DNA of 64,000 bases from Liolophura sinensis (GCF_032854445.1 NC_088295.1:47047385-47111384); one strand, 5' to 3'; positions 35,958 to 48,665 are shown, counted from the first letter of the stretch. A program made the numbers and translations. Notes: a model not told the origin generated them from the letters alone.

Positions 35958-36870
35958 CTGCCATTATTGACAAGTTCCAGACGATGATCGATTGTTGTGA
36001 GTTATGTTCATTTATAATGCTTCTTCATGTATATAAAAGTTAGTTCAGCACAATAATGTTTTTCTGACTTGGAGAGGAAAAGATGCTTATGGTATCAATG
36101 GATGCTTAAATGTTACAGATGTACAAAGCCTAGTCTACAGGTATAAGGCGTGAGATTGCATTCATTTATATGAAGAAAAAAAATAATCTAGTAACCCTAA
36201 AGATAGTTTTCTTGTGGACCAGAGTTAAACTTTGAGACGTTTTCATCTGCAAACATGGGATTATTTACTTCAGATCGAAGTACAGGTGAAAGAACAAAGT
36301 AGAGAAAAAAAACCCCAGCATGTATGGTCCAGTTAACATATGCCACAGCTTTGTTACAGGTTGAAAAGGAATTTGTACTCTTTCACCTGCAGATCAACAA
36401 CACAATATCTCATGAGAAGATTTTAACGGGAACAATAAAAACCCTGATGCCCTAAGGCCTTCGGGACACACGTCCCTGGTCGTAAGCATGACTGCATGGA
36501 GTACAGGTCATATGTGATATAGCAGGACAACAACAACAAATGTAGTACCATTAATGGAGTATTGACTGAATGTTGATTTTATTACATATGATGTCGTTTC
36601 AAAGATGCTGAACATTCTACTGCATCTTCAGCGTGATGTCTTAGTAAGGGGACTGTATATGAAATGGTCAAAACCGCATATACGTCAGGGATAAAACCAC
36701 AGCAGGCAACAAAAGACTTATGGAAGTCCCACTTAATCGCAGTGCCAACCGTTGCAAGAGGAAAAACTGAAACTGCATCATTGCATAGGCAAAATCCAGG
36801 TGGGTGTGAATGACACATAAAGACAGCCTACACAGCATACTGGTAAATGTATATGACCAGTTTACAGTTG
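35958..36870. other. Intergenic, no gene seen
   Basis: Unique AT-rich DNA. The ORFs at 36582-36991 on the minus strand overlap the family-B head and have no recognisable domain. Confidence 0.5.
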
Positions 36871-36980
36871 GAGACCACATAGGTGGCCTAATGGTTAAAG
36901 TGTCCAACTCAAAGTCGGGAGACAAATTGGGTTCATACCAGACTTTAAAAATGGTACTTGTTGCTACCTCTTTTTCCACT
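36871..36980 (+). repeat. Family-B-type SINE, left part (interrupted)
   Basis: A tRNA-like head with A-box-like TGGCCTAATGGTTAAAGTG and B-box-like GGGTTCATACC, then TTTAAAAATGGTACTTGTTG. The element is broken at 36980 by a family-A SINE and resumes at 37266. Confidence 0.75.
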
Positions 36981-37253
36981 GGCACCTCCATGGCTCAGTT
37001 GGTTGGCGCGCTAGCACAGCGTAATGATCCAGGAGTCTCTCACCAATGCGGTCGCTGTGATTTCAAGTCCAGCTCATGCTGACTTCCTTCCGGTTGTAAG
37101 TGGGAAGGTTTGCCAGCAACCTGCGGATGTTCGGATGTTCGTGGGTTTCCCCCAGGCTCTGCCCGGTTTCCTCCCACCATAATGCTTGTCGCTGTTGCAT
37201 AAGTGAAATATTCTTGAGTATGGCGTAAAACACCAATCAAATAAATAAATAAA
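36981..37253 (+). repeat. Family-A SINE, full length, nested in a family-B SINE
   Basis: Begins GGCACCTCCATGGCTCAGTT. The A box is TGGCTCAGTTGGTTGGCGCG and the B box lies in GCTGTGATTTCAAGTCC. The centre has GTGGGTTTCCCCCAGGCTC and CCACCATAATGCTTG; the tail is GTATGGCGTAAAACACC plus (AAAT)n. Flanks TCTTTTTCCACT (36969-36980) and TCTTTTTGCACT (37254-37265) are the target-site duplication with one mismatch. Confidence 0.95.
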
Positions 37254-37265
37254 TCTTTTTGCACT

Positions 37266-37495
37266 TGGCACTGAGGGGTGTGAGCAAGGAAACAGGAATG
37301 ATTAATAATGTGTCATATAATGTGGCTCGGAGGGGTTTCATGTCTGGTGTCTTCGGCATGATAGTTCAGTGGCGGCATGAACTCGCTCTGCCTCAAGATA
37401 TATATAACACAGTATATGTACACACACCTAGTTACTCCTCGTCGTCATATGACTGAAAAAATTGTTAAGTACAACGTTAAACCTCGAGCATACAC
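37266..37495 (+). repeat. Family-B-type SINE, right part and tail
   Basis: Resumes as TGGCACTGAGGGGTGTGAGC, then AAGGAAACAGG, and ends in the tail CGTCGTCATATGACTG, GTTAAGTACAACGTTAAACC, CGAGCATACAC. This tail matches, in reverse complement, 29490-29543 of the other family-B element. Confidence 0.8.
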
Positions 37496-37698
37496 ACATA
37501 CATACAATGTATTGGACTCCAGGAACTCTCGAACACCTCAGCCTGGATTTAACTCTTGATCACGTGTGCCCAACCACAAACTGTTCATTCCCACCTACAT
37601 ATAGCACCCAACTGAGTTGGCGTTATTCGATCATGATACTCCAGCTAGACAGAGAAGCATACAGTACAAAGAAACACCATACCTGACTAAAATTTCAC

Positions 37699-37746
37699 AA
37701 TAAAGTGCAAGGAGGCCAAGGAAAAAAAAAAAAAAAAAAAAAAAAA
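37699..37746 (+). terminator. AATAAA followed by a long A tract
   Basis: AATAAA (37699-37704), about 17 nt, then about 25 A. It could be the 3' end of an unrecognised + strand transcript, or of a retroposed copy. The upstream 200 bp shows no conserved ORF. Confidence 0.35.
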
Positions 37747-40133
37747 GGATTCTGCTGTGTGGTGGCTATGTCAAGACTGAGCAATAGCTTCATGGTAATT
37801 TAATTCAATTATTGGAATCAATTCAGCCTGTGAGAAGAATGTAGTAAATAGCAAGTTCACAGTACATTAAAATGCTTTACCTTAAACCTGTGTGATGTTA
37901 CTTAAGTCCATTAGCCTTTGAGTCTGAAGGATGATTGATGTGTATGTAATAAAAAGAAAAGTATAACTGCGGGCATTTCTGATCTAAGTCACTCCAACAG
38001 AACAATTCTTTGGTTATGCTAGCCGGGTGTATCGCAAAGGTGTTCAAACAATTACACTGACAACAAAGCCCGATTATGCTGAAGCTGGTTATAATGGTTT
38101 TACTTTTACCTCACAAATATTCACATCCTGCCTCTCACATCAGTAATTTTATTTTTGAGATGTAAACTCCGCTTTGGGCTTAATTGTCTCAACATACACG
38201 CTGTAATATGGTCATTCAAAAAACTGAAAAAGTTTTTTTCTACCCCTGTACATTACACACATAGCTAACAACAAGCAAGAGAGAATGTGACTTCTCATTA
38301 TTCATGTGCCAAAATAATGTATTTTACCATTATTGCACTGCTCAATAATGTAATCTCACAGCAATGCTCTGCCAAAATAATGTATTTTACCATTATTGCA
38401 CTGCTCAATAATGTAATCTCACAGCACTGCTCTGCCAAAATAATGCAAATTACCATAGCTGCTCCTCTAAAATAATGCTGTTCACATTACTATAGTCTAG
38501 TGTCTCACAGGAAAGAGATTCCATCAGATTATTATTTCACCAGTAAAGAATGTTATTATTATTATTATTATTATTGAACCCTTTTTGCAAATTACACACA
38601 AATTCTACACACAAAAAAATGTAGTTTTACAGGTGAACTCAATGCATATTATTAAGATTACCCAGAATACATCATCAATACATTATCGTTACACCGGTTA
38701 CTGCAACCAATCAATATATGCTTGTTTTGACAAAATCATACATGTACATAATTTCTTAAGTAAAACACTACAGTACTGTTTCATATGAACCACACACATT
38801 ATAAATACAAAGCAATAAATTACAGTTTCATCAGTTATATGTTATTGCTTCATCAATGCTATATGTTTTATCATCTACTATCATCAACAAAGCAATAAAT
38901 TATTGCTTTGTTACAATATTGTTTCATTGGACATATATTATTGCTTCACCCTGGCAATACATGCAGCAGAGTAATGTAACCATAAGTTAGCTCTTATTGT
39001 CTTAATTGTATGTTTGCTACCATTTTCAAAAAGGCCATGGATTTATTTGAACCCTTCTCAGTATATACATTCAGGTTTCATTATTTTAGGTAAATACCTT
39101 TAGGTTGTGAAGACATAAATATATTAAAAAGACATTATTAAGTAGTCTGTTCGAAAATTTTTAGAACAGATTTCTCATCTCCCAGAACAAAATTTCACTG
39201 TTCCGCAAAGTGTACAAGGTGTTCCATGTGTGCCAAGGCTGAGGCTTGAGGCTAATGTTGTTCTAGTCCCCTCCAGTCAGGGTCTGTGTGTTCAGGCCTG
39301 CTGAATGGAATGTATGAGGGGGAGGCCGCAACTGGGTCACATACATAAGCAGTCGGGCTGCGATTAGCTGATTCAGTGTGCTGGATCTGATCCATAGCGA
39401 GACTTGGGACTGGTGTATATATATATATACCACACAGCCAGCCAGCTAGCCAGCCAGTCAGTCAGTCAGCCCAAAGATTGAGGAGAGGGGTTAGGTGCGT
39501 GGGAGTGCTTAGCCCTGTTGCTCATCACCCCAGGCACCCCAGACCCCCATGCTCAAGATCCCAGCGGCTGCCAGCCAGCCAGTGCTAGACCCAACCCTCA
39601 GAACTCCCCACTGGAATCAAGGCTAGAGTACAGTCAGTCAGCTGTATGAATGACTCAAGTGGTCAATTTCCCAGGCTGGGGGATCCGGATTCATTCACAA
39701 CTGGCCTACATGCAAACTTTTTTTCAATGAGGGACTGCCAGTTTTACCAGTCAGGCACCCACCAGGCTTTGGTTGTGGGAGGCTTTTCATATACACACCC
39801 CTGGCAACTCTTGAAGCTGCTCTTGAATACACAAAACTTTAATACTCATAATATCTCCTAAACCTCTTTAATACATTTAACTGGTAGAACTATGATTCTG
39901 AAAAGCCTTTAGCCATGCAGCAAACATAATGACTAAGCTAAAAAATAACATAAAATGATTGGGTTTTTAGAAGTTGAATTCAATGTTTTCACAGGATCTG
40001 AAAACAAACAAACAAAAAAAAAAACAATGGTTTTGTGAACAGCTAGATTAAAAAGCTCTCTCTGTAAGTAAACCTGCATGATACCTTATATGTTGGAATT
40101 TTAATAATATGCCTTATAAAAATGAACGTACAT
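37747..40133. other. Intergenic, with short tandem repeats
   Basis: Contains the 63-bp tandem repeat at 38307-38470, an (ATT)n run at 38551-38575, ATTGCTT-rich palindromic DNA around 38820-38945, a TA tract at about 39417-39430 and CAGC/CAGT-type repeats at about 39436-39470. No gene was seen. Confidence 0.55.
38307..38470 (+). repeat. 63-bp tandem repeat, about 2.6 copies
   Basis: Units start GCCAAAATAATGTATTTTAC at about 38308, 38371 and 38434. The first two are almost identical and the third is diverged and partial. The unit is a multiple of three, so a short ORF runs through it. Confidence 0.9.
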
Positions 40134-40283
40134 GGGAAGGTCTGACAGCAGCCTGCAGATGGTCATGGGTTTCCTCTGGGCTCTGACTGGTTTCCTCCTA
40201 CCATAATGCAGGCCTCCGTTGTATAAGTGAAACATTCTTGAGTACTGGTATGACTTAAAACACCAATCAAATAAATAAAAATA
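40134..40283 (+). repeat. Family-A SINE, 5'-truncated
   Basis: GGGAAGGTCTGACAGCAGCC, ATGGTCATGGGTTTCC, CTACCATAATGCAGGCC, then GAGTACTGGTATGACTTAAA with a small insertion in the tail motif, and (AAAT)n. The head is missing. The flanks TATAAAAATGAACGTA and AATAAAAATAAACATA may be an aged TSD. Confidence 0.85.
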
Positions 40284-40799
40284 AACATAAAAAAAGGCAA
40301 GTCAATACTTGGTCATCAAAATTTTTTTCCAAAAAAATTTAACGTAGAAAAAAAAAATTAAACAACAAAGAAAACACGGCACAAATAACTCTTCAAACAG
40401 TTTTTATTGTCGAACGCAAATTATCCCAAATTTTTGCGTTAGCACACCACAAAAATGCCATGCAATAACAGGTAACTGCAGATATTGCACGGATAATTTG
40501 AATTTACGTTACAAATTCCGTCGACAGATAATTAATTGATGGTTTTAAACCAAGGTCAAGAATTTGTCCCTTTTTTTTTCTTTTTTTTTATACTGCAGAC
40601 TGGTTTATTATTGGAGGGCACTTCACTATGTACCTTATAAACCTGGCCTTGGTGTAAAGCCACATCAACCAATGAACCAAGTAGAAACAGTATGAGCAAT
40701 TCTATTTTTTAAACATGAAAATAAAATACATACGTCAGCTGGAATTAGCTGACTTGTGTTACTCGTTGAAATAATTTTTTAAAACATCGTGACACAAAA

Positions 40800-40912
40800 G
40801 CAGAGAGTGGTGCAGCTGATTAATCAGGATCTGGATTTGAACCTGTGATATTTGTGGGCAAGGGCTAGTGACATAAACTATGATCAGTCAAAGCCTAGCT
40901 CCTCTAACCTTG
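40800..40912 (-). repeat. tRNA-related SINE fragment
   Basis: On the minus strand a perfect B box GGTTCAAATCC (40833-40843) is preceded by a tRNA-length segment with degenerate A-box-like sequence. It resembles neither family A nor family B in its body. Confidence 0.4.
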
Positions 40913-42225
40913 TGCTATACATATGCTCTCCCCTTGGCTCCAATATTTGGGAATAGTCAAGGCATGTAATATTATACCCTTTATCTTTGTTACTACAATT
41001 TGTGATTAGGATTATATATCACCTTTATAACTGCACATATAACATACATTGCAAGGTCCATACAGTATAGGAAGGACCATACAAGTACTGACCATCCTTG
41101 TCAGAGTTAATATATGCCCATAACATCATTAGTCGCAGAAGCATTCAGATGTACCTTCAGGGTGGGACAGTTCAGATGTGGGACAGGATAAGCCCTTCCT
41201 ACCAAAATTTGCCACTACAAAAAAAAAAAAAATGCACAGTGAAAACTTGTTAGGATTTTTTTTTTTCAAACCTCTTCTTTTTTCCCTTTCAAAGCTGTAC
41301 TGGTTTCGAAACAACATACATTGGAACTTTCCAAATACCTGATCATCTCTCTGTACATATGATATCCCATATATCGTGTCTGTTTGAATTTTAATTCAAA
41401 TTTTTGGACACACTAATTATTCAAACAAATGTGTAATGGACAACCGGATGCTTACCCCCTTCAAAAAAAATTAATGAAAGAAAAAAAAAAGGAAAAAAAA
41501 TCAGAAAAAATATAAAAGGCATAATTGACCAATCAGCCCCTATACCCTCATTGGACTATTACATAATTTTACTGACTATTAAGACAATCATTATCATCTT
41601 CAAATTAGGGAGATAAAGTTGGAATGACCCAATGCCCCAGTGTTGAATGACCTCATTGTGAGAATTGGGGCATGGGTTATGAATGAGGTCATGTTTCGAT
41701 GGGTCATTGTGTTCTTATTTCTACATGACCCATTAACATCTAAAGTTTTATAGGAGTCACTTTCAAACTTCTGCTTAAGGGGGTCTATTTTTTGGATACG
41801 AGATCTATAATAAATCTGTGTGTGCAGGTTATAACAATGATAGAAAATATCTACAATGTACTGCATTTTATACACTCCCTAGTACTTATTATCTATGATT
41901 TGTGTTAATTTCTTAACCTTTTCACATATGTAAGAGCAACTTTCAGAGCAATTTATGCATGTTTTTAATTTGATTTTGGAGACGAAACTACAGAATTTGC
42001 TTAAATAAACACCCTGCAAATATAAGAAAAGGTTGAATATTACAATATCCAACGTACAGCATTTTATATATAGTGGTGTACTTACTATCAATGATTGGTG
42101 TCAGACATAAAGTGCATGACCTCCACAGTGATATTCATCGGATGATATTTCATAACTACTTAATCAACTTCTATAGATCAATGATTATCAGGGTCCTAAG
42201 AGTAGCTCTGATACAAAACGTTTAG

Positions 42226-42312
42226 AGTAACATTATTATTAGAGTAACATTAGATTTTTAGAGTAACATTATTATTAGAGTAACATTAGATTTTTAGAGT
42301 AACATTATTAGT
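42226..42312 (+). repeat. 36-bp tandem repeat, about 2.4 copies
   Basis: The unit is AGAGTAACATTATTATT plus AGAGTAACATTAGATTTTT, itself an internal near-duplication of AGAGTAACATTA. Confidence 0.85.
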
Positions 42313-45300
42313 AGGAAAAATTGTAATGCATCTTACACAAGATTCTGTAATTATACAAGATACTTTTGTTCACAGGAATGAAAACTCCTGAAATTCAACA
42401 GGTTATAAAATTATTCGTAGGAAATTTGCTCATTTAAAACAGGTGATTGGTGCAATAATTGTATTCATAGGAAATGAAAAGTGCCAGCATACCTGTATAT
42501 ACTCAATACGTGCAGGTTTTTGTACAATACCATTCATAGCAATTAAATGCCCTTATACTTAACACAGGTAATTATGGTATTCATTGGAAACATCCTGATA
42601 CAAACAATTTAAATACAAGTGATTTCCATTATAAAAAATACAACAGAAAAATAATTAATATACAACGTTCTTTTTGGCTTTGTCACAGCAATGAGTACAA
42701 TGTGTTGATACTTAACAGATGATTTCTTATAAAAGCTATACATTCCAAAAGTAAGTGCAATGAAGGTGATTTAACATGGAAAAAAAGTGGTTCAGCTTTT
42801 TCTCTCAAGCATCAGCTATTACATGTTAATGTATATAAGTGACATCTGTATTGATGCCTTCAAATCTGTACGTCTCCCAAGTCTATACCTCGGAGATCAC
42901 ACGAGGGACATCCTAGTGCACACTGGTGATCCTGTGACAAATTAGTCCCCTTGAAAAAACTATAGCAGAGGGTTTTGCTTAAATGCACAATTAGGCTTTG
43001 GTCTAATGGGACGGAAAAAGCTTCAAAGGACAGGAGAATTAGGGAGGAGGGTTGGACATAAATCAAGGGGTGCATTGCCCTTTATACTCTTAACTTTTCA
43101 CACACGTTAAGCTGTGTAATGTGACAGATGTGGGGTGTCATGCATTCTATCCGAATTAAACAAGTTATATCTTATGACCTATGTGTGAAGCTACAACATG
43201 TGTTTTAATAAAAAAAAACTCATACTTTTTTTGGCACAAGTATTGCAGTTAAAACGGTTTGGAAATTTAAACTTTTTTTTTTAATTTACCACAAACCTGT
43301 TGGTATGTGTAACTATACAACCACCCACATGTCTGAAGCCTGTGGTTTAAGCTTATGTAATATATTACAAGCAATGACAGTTCACCCTCCCACTGTATTA
43401 ATACACTTTGTCTGACTGACACAATTTCCCTTTGATCAGAAAGAGTAGTGTATGAAGAATAGGTCAAGAAGGGTATAGATAGAGCCACATCCCCTGCAAA
43501 GCCGCCCACCGCCACCCCCCCAATCCCCCACGAAAACATTCAAAAGTATGCAAATGAGAAAGGTCACAAATGGTAGGTGAATGTGACCAGAAAAGAACTG
43601 GTTTGCCCACTGGAACAATCTGTGCAAGAGGGAGCAGCGGAAGACGGGAGAGAAACTTTGATGAGAAAGGTGGGGTGGGTATACCTTTTCCCCTACTGGG
43701 GTTAGTATTCATTCCTAAGGGCACCCTTATTCATGCAGACTTAGACCAGTAGAAAGCTGGTTCAATCCAGCTCTGTTTTTCTTACCCAGGAAACAGGCAT
43801 GCCTGTGGTTTGAGACATCCAGTGTTAAGTCAGGCGGGGTGAATGTTGGGAGTCAGTCTGCTGGGTCCAAGGACTGAACCATCTGTAGCCTGGTTGAGCC
43901 AGTGGCTACCGACTGTTTATAACAACCACTTGTCATGTCAACAAAGCACAGGAAGTAGCAAGGCTGGGATGGCTTTAGTCAAAATGGCAAGCTAGCAGCA
44001 TGTGCTAGTTATCACCATACCAGCAGGCCTAGGTTACTATCTTGTTCTTTTTAGTCAGAGGGTTATGTCCATGCCACAGGGTGACAGCAAACAGATTTCA
44101 GCGTGACCTTGTGTGCGGCGTATACAAGTATTACAGATATAGCCACCCATACTTCAGACACTCAAAAGTTCCACACCAACTGAATTCTGTTCTCTTGCAT
44201 TCAAGTTTAGTACTGTAATAAAATGTTTTCAATCCCTAAGAAATATAACAAGTAAAACTGTCATAGAATTGTCAAGCCTCTTAATTTGTGAGAGAGAGCA
44301 AAAATACATTTATATAAATACAGGTAACCTATAATTCAATCAGTTTGTATAGGCCCATGCACGTGACTATCGTTTTGACATGATATACTGTTGTTACTTT
44401 TTTTTGGGCCAAATTCTTGCTTGGAGATTAGGATAAGATTGTTGGGCGAAAAAAAAAGCACTGTCGACTTAAGATCAGTTTACTTTAACACTTCAGTGAA
44501 AGCTAACAGAAATAAACAGCATGGTTTGCCGCTAGTAAGCTCTTTCATCCAGCGGTTGCTTTGTATGTTTATTGCGATTACCATAAGAGTATGGAGGTGT
44601 TGATGTGCATTAAGCTTTGGTTATTATCCAGGTAGTAAACAGTTCCAACGAGGTGTGCTTAGACCCCTGACTGAGTCAGTCCAGTTGCTCTGTAAGGGGA
44701 AAAGTAAACCAACGAAGTCGTGGACCGTGACAGAAACACTTTTATGCTGAAGTACCGAGTCAAACAGGTAGCATGAGAAGAAGCTTTCACAAGTCGTTTA
44801 AGACAAAAACAAGCAGTTGGACTCATGCTTGGATGACTCTGTCTTTACACCGGAAAGACGGGACCATGTTTTTGTGTGCTCTGATCAAGACAACAAACAG
44901 GTATACAGATTCTTCAGTGAGACACTAAGTCTCAGTCAAGTCTGAATCATAGACTCTACACACACAACACAGTCAGCAGGTTAGCATAAATAAAATAGAG
45001 AGGGTAAAAACAAATGGGAAAGTAATACACATGCAAGGTTACTGAATTTTTCCTTAATTGTGATAATTATTTGATATTTGGGAAAAAAAATAACTCAATA
45101 ACCAATAGAAAAAGAGGGCATTTCTAGTTCCACTGACAGCGTGACACTGATTTCAAATTGGGAAAAGAGTAAAATTTACATATGAATTGGTTCTTAATTG
45201 GTTCTTGGTTCTTTGGAACTCCTGTTGAAGGACACAAGACCCTGTACAGATTGTACCACATAACAGATTGTACCACATATATTATAAATGAATACTGAAA

Positions 45301-45361
45301 CCTACCATCAGTATCAGTAACAACATCTATTATATTTCATTCATGTCATAAGAAACACCAA

Positions 45362-45551
45362 CTTTATTTTGTGTTTTACAGGTGAGCCAACACTAAAAAA
45401 TTCAGAAATGGAATAAAAAGAACACTGAGAACCCATTTTGTTCAAATTCTGTCTTGCCTTGATGTTTTTCATTATTTCCCAGTTTTTCCAATCAGTCTTT
45501 AAGAAGAAATATCACTTGTAAAGTCCACATTTCCCACAAATTAGATGATCT
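45362..45551 (-). other. Candidate 3' UTR of an unidentified minus-strand gene
   Basis: Follows the candidate stop codon at 45554-45552. AATAAA on the minus strand lies at 45367-45362, about 185 nt after the stop, a usual spacing for a short 3' UTR. Confidence 0.25.
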
Positions 45552-45608
45552 TCAAGCTTCAGGTTTGTTTTTATACCAACTACGGCGGCGATTAAAGATT
45601 TCTGCCAC
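45552..45608 (-). CDS. Candidate terminal exon of an unidentified minus-strand gene
   Basis: After an acceptor ending TATGTTTTACAG, the minus strand reads VAEIFNRRRSWYKNKPEA and then TGA. The CGCCGCCGT run is unusual for local intergenic DNA and fits codon use. With the candidate exon at 46760-46783 (phase 0 to phase 0) the join reads YLQESLSKVAEIFNRRRS, which looks like a helical protein end. I do not recognise the family. Short open exons with fair splice sites also arise by chance here, so this is tentative. Confidence 0.3.
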   Translation of the reverse strand: MAEIFNRRRSWYKNKPEA

Positions 45609-45718
45609 CTGTAAAACATATATTTAAATTGTTGTAGCCTCATTACTCAAAACTATATTATCTTGATTCTATACACTGAAATTTGATAAAGCAGTGAAGG
45701 GGACCATGCACTAGAGCA

Positions 45719-45905
45719 AATTAGGGTCACCCTGCTTTGCCTACCACCTGTCACACTTTCCAAAATGCATACTTGGACGGGTTTCCAAGACCTGGACTTG
45801 AACTTGTGCCCTCAATGATAGATGTTAAGTTGACTAAACTCACAGTGCCTTTATCCTCACTTGACACAGCTCACCAGCTAGCACAATGATTAGTACAGTT
45901 TCTGA
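45719..45905 (-). repeat. tRNA-related SINE-like fragment(s)
   Basis: A B-box-like AAGTTCAAGTCCAGG (minus strand, 45805-45791) lies a tRNA-like distance from TGAGTTTAGTCAAC. A second tRNA-like piece with GCTAGCACAATGATTAGTAC follows near 45877-45896 on the + strand. These are old fragments without a clear tail. Confidence 0.35.
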
Positions 45906-46759
45906 CCTCCATAGGCTGAAGGTTCCAGAGAGACAGGCGTGACATACAGCTGAAGGGTAATGTATTGGTGTTTCACCTTTATGACACACTTTGTGACACT
46001 ACACTTTATCTGTACAAATTGGTCGCAAGCTTTTCGTGCTGTCGTCTCATCAAGCCTCTGCCTATAGCTATCATTTTTCCCAATTGCTTCTTGTCCAAGG
46101 CAAAAATGTTCGCTTACAAGAAAAGGTGAAGGAATTGCTATCGTCTTTGTTGATCTATATAAAGTGAGCCAGAAATTAGAAGGAGGGTTTTGCTCACTCA
46201 CCTGTAATTCCTTCGCGATCTTTTGCACTTTCAGAGGATTAACGGGTGTTCGGTTACCACGGTAACCAAATGGTGGTCAAAGTCCACTGCTGCTGCTACA
46301 AAAACCTTCACCTCTAAAAGGTATGATAAGACGGCTAGTGTTTTGGTCTTAGTTCACTGGGAACAATGAGTTGTTTTCTTGAGATGGGCACTTATGAATG
46401 AATCCCTTTGAGCTGTACAGCATGATTACCAGGTAGGTAACAAGGTAGGTATAATGGGTTCGTATTTTAGCCTGAGCAGCTGGTTCCACCATGGTACCAC
46501 TGTGATAATCACCCCTTCTCTTCCGCCTTCCATTACCCCAGCAGTAACTGAGAAGCAACCCAGGACCACTGGGAACAGCTCACTCGTGCGGTTTCCATTG
46601 ATGTCCCGTCATTCCTTGAACCATAATTGCAGGTTTGTAGGTACACTTTGAGCATAAGTATACCACCAGGTAGATTTAAAGTAGAAATTTGGAGTAGATT
46701 TCACACCATCCATCCACGAGCTCTAAGTTATACATATTTTCGACCCTTGTCAACTTTAC

Positions 46760-46783
46760 CTTAGAGAGGCTTTCTTGCAAATA
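46760..46783 (-). CDS. Candidate 24-nt exon of the same unidentified gene
   Basis: Between an acceptor ending AAAATCTCCAG and a donor AAG|GTAAAGT, the minus strand reads YLQESLSK in phase 0 at both ends, so it joins in frame to 45608-45552. Very short exons are easy to find by chance; support comes only from the paired splice sites and the phase match. Confidence 0.2.
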
Positions 46784-48049
46784 CTGGAGATTTTAGACAA
46801 AGAATTAATATTCTGCAATGAAATCAAATTTTCAGTATTTACCAAGAATAGCTCAACTTATTGCCTATCAGTAAATATCAGACTCTTACCTGTACTATTT
46901 ATAAGTCTGTTTATATCTTAGGAAACAACCTAAACATTTCATACATCCTTTAAAACAGAAACTGTTACGAATTTACAAAGATGTTAGATATTAGATCTAA
47001 TGAAAAGTTTTTAAAGCAGTAAAATGGAGGAATCTAACTGGAACACGATATTCAGTTCACGAGAACATAGACACAAAGTTGTATTTCTAGGAAATAACTG
47101 AAGGCTTTTGTGCACGTGTACATTATCTAGAATAGACAAAAATAGTTCATAGCGCCTCCCACGCGTGACAGGTACAAATACACAGCGAGCAGCAAAAATG
47201 CACACATGACATTCCTGCAAGCAGCATATCCTGGTCATTTGACATGACCTTTGGAATATTCTTTGTCTTTTTTTTTTCAAGTCTAAATGCACTTTTTAAA
47301 GTCTACATTTTATTTTTTCCCACAATGATCATTATGTGGGTTGAGCTAATATTTACAGAAAAAAAAAATCATCTTCACATTAACTGTAAAGACTGCATAA
47401 TAAATTACTTGAACCAAAAAAAAAATTACATACAAATACCCCTCTCAGTCTTGTCATGTTCCCCCAGATCCTTCTCTGCTCGAGCCATTATGCTAGCTTA
47501 CATTAGCCTTGCGCAATCCCCAGGACAGGATGTAATAAAGTCTACGGAGAGGTGGTGGGTGGGTGAGGGGGGGGGGGGTGAGGTGGGTAGAGGTAGTAGA
47601 GCGAGAATGGATTGAAATGTCACCCCCGCAGATCTGCACAAACCCAATGTTCAGCTCTCCATTCACCTGCATCCTGGCAGATCAAGTCTTAGTACTGGAG
47701 TGATAGCTATATTAGACTACTCTGTTAATCTCTCTTTAAAAAGTTTACTTAACACACACGTATCATATATAAAAGCCTTCACAGTAAATGACAATGTCAT
47801 GGGTGATGACAGTAACTAAAAATTGAGTTGACATGGAAGTTTACTAAATGTATTGCATGCGTATGAAAGTTAAAAGAATGAAACTTTCAACCATTTTTTC
47901 AACTAAAACCACGGCACCAAAAATCTGTTTACCGGTACCTTAAAAATATTGTACACTGACATAGCATATATTAATGTGTTATACAGTTTCACTTTGGCTG
48001 ACAAACATATGTCCTTATGAAACTAAAGCACATGATTTAACAGTGTGTC

Positions 48050-48190
48050 ATGACATAAATGTACTGCATGCTCCATGGCGTCTGTAATAACAGAACATTC
48101 ACAACACTGTCATTTTCCCATGACATAATTGTACTGCATGCTCCATGACGTACTGTAATAACAGAACATTCAAAACATTGTCATTTTTCC
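48050..48190 (+). repeat. 70-bp tandem duplication
   Basis: Two units starting ATGACATAAATGTACTGCAT (48050) and ATGACATAATTGTACTGCAT (48120), each ending in CATTGTCATTTT-like sequence. About 90 percent identical by eye. A degenerate third start lies at 48191. Confidence 0.9.
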
Positions 48191-48665
48191 ATGATGTAAT
48201 TGCAGAACTTAAAGAACTCATGACCATGGCATGAGAATAATTAACGCACTATATGGCACAAAAGCAACTCTATGTCCACGACACAGGGGTATATGCTCAT
48301 TGGTATTTATGCCCATTGGTATTTATGCCCAGTGGTACTCATATATTTCCACGACACAACTGGACAATGAGACCATTAGATGTTAAAACGATTTAGCTTG
48401 TATGCTCTGGATACAACTAAATGTCAACAACACTTGATTGTCAGTGCCACAGCCATATATAAAAGTGTCCATGGCTGTACGCTTATAACATAATTATGTC
48501 TTAATTCCTTTATACTTGTAACACATAGATCTCATATATACGACTGCTGTACAACCACCAGATAAGAGGGCTTTAATGAGAAATAATGTAGTCTATACAT
48601 GTGCATCTTATGCATCAAGTACAGCTTTTATAATTGCAAAAATAACTGAATTTTCAGAGTTGTAC

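Larger units (their letters stand above)
40284..45361. other. Intergenic, mostly without features
   Basis: AT-rich DNA with frequent A/T homopolymers (about 40568-40589, 41220-41232, 41462-41500). Minor features are a tRNA-like fragment at 40800-40912 and a 36-bp tandem repeat at 42226-42312. ORFs are short and unconserved. Confidence 0.5.

Noticed and set aside
36876-36945. tRNA gene-like sequence with A and B boxes
   Set aside because: It is the head of a SINE: the acceptor stem does not pair well, and SINE body and tail follow.
45890-46228. 112-codon minus ORF beginning QKIAKELQ
   Set aside because: It has no ATG start. It overlaps SINE-like DNA at its 3' end. A possible exon at its start would need an acceptor that is not there, because an in-frame TGA lies just upstream.
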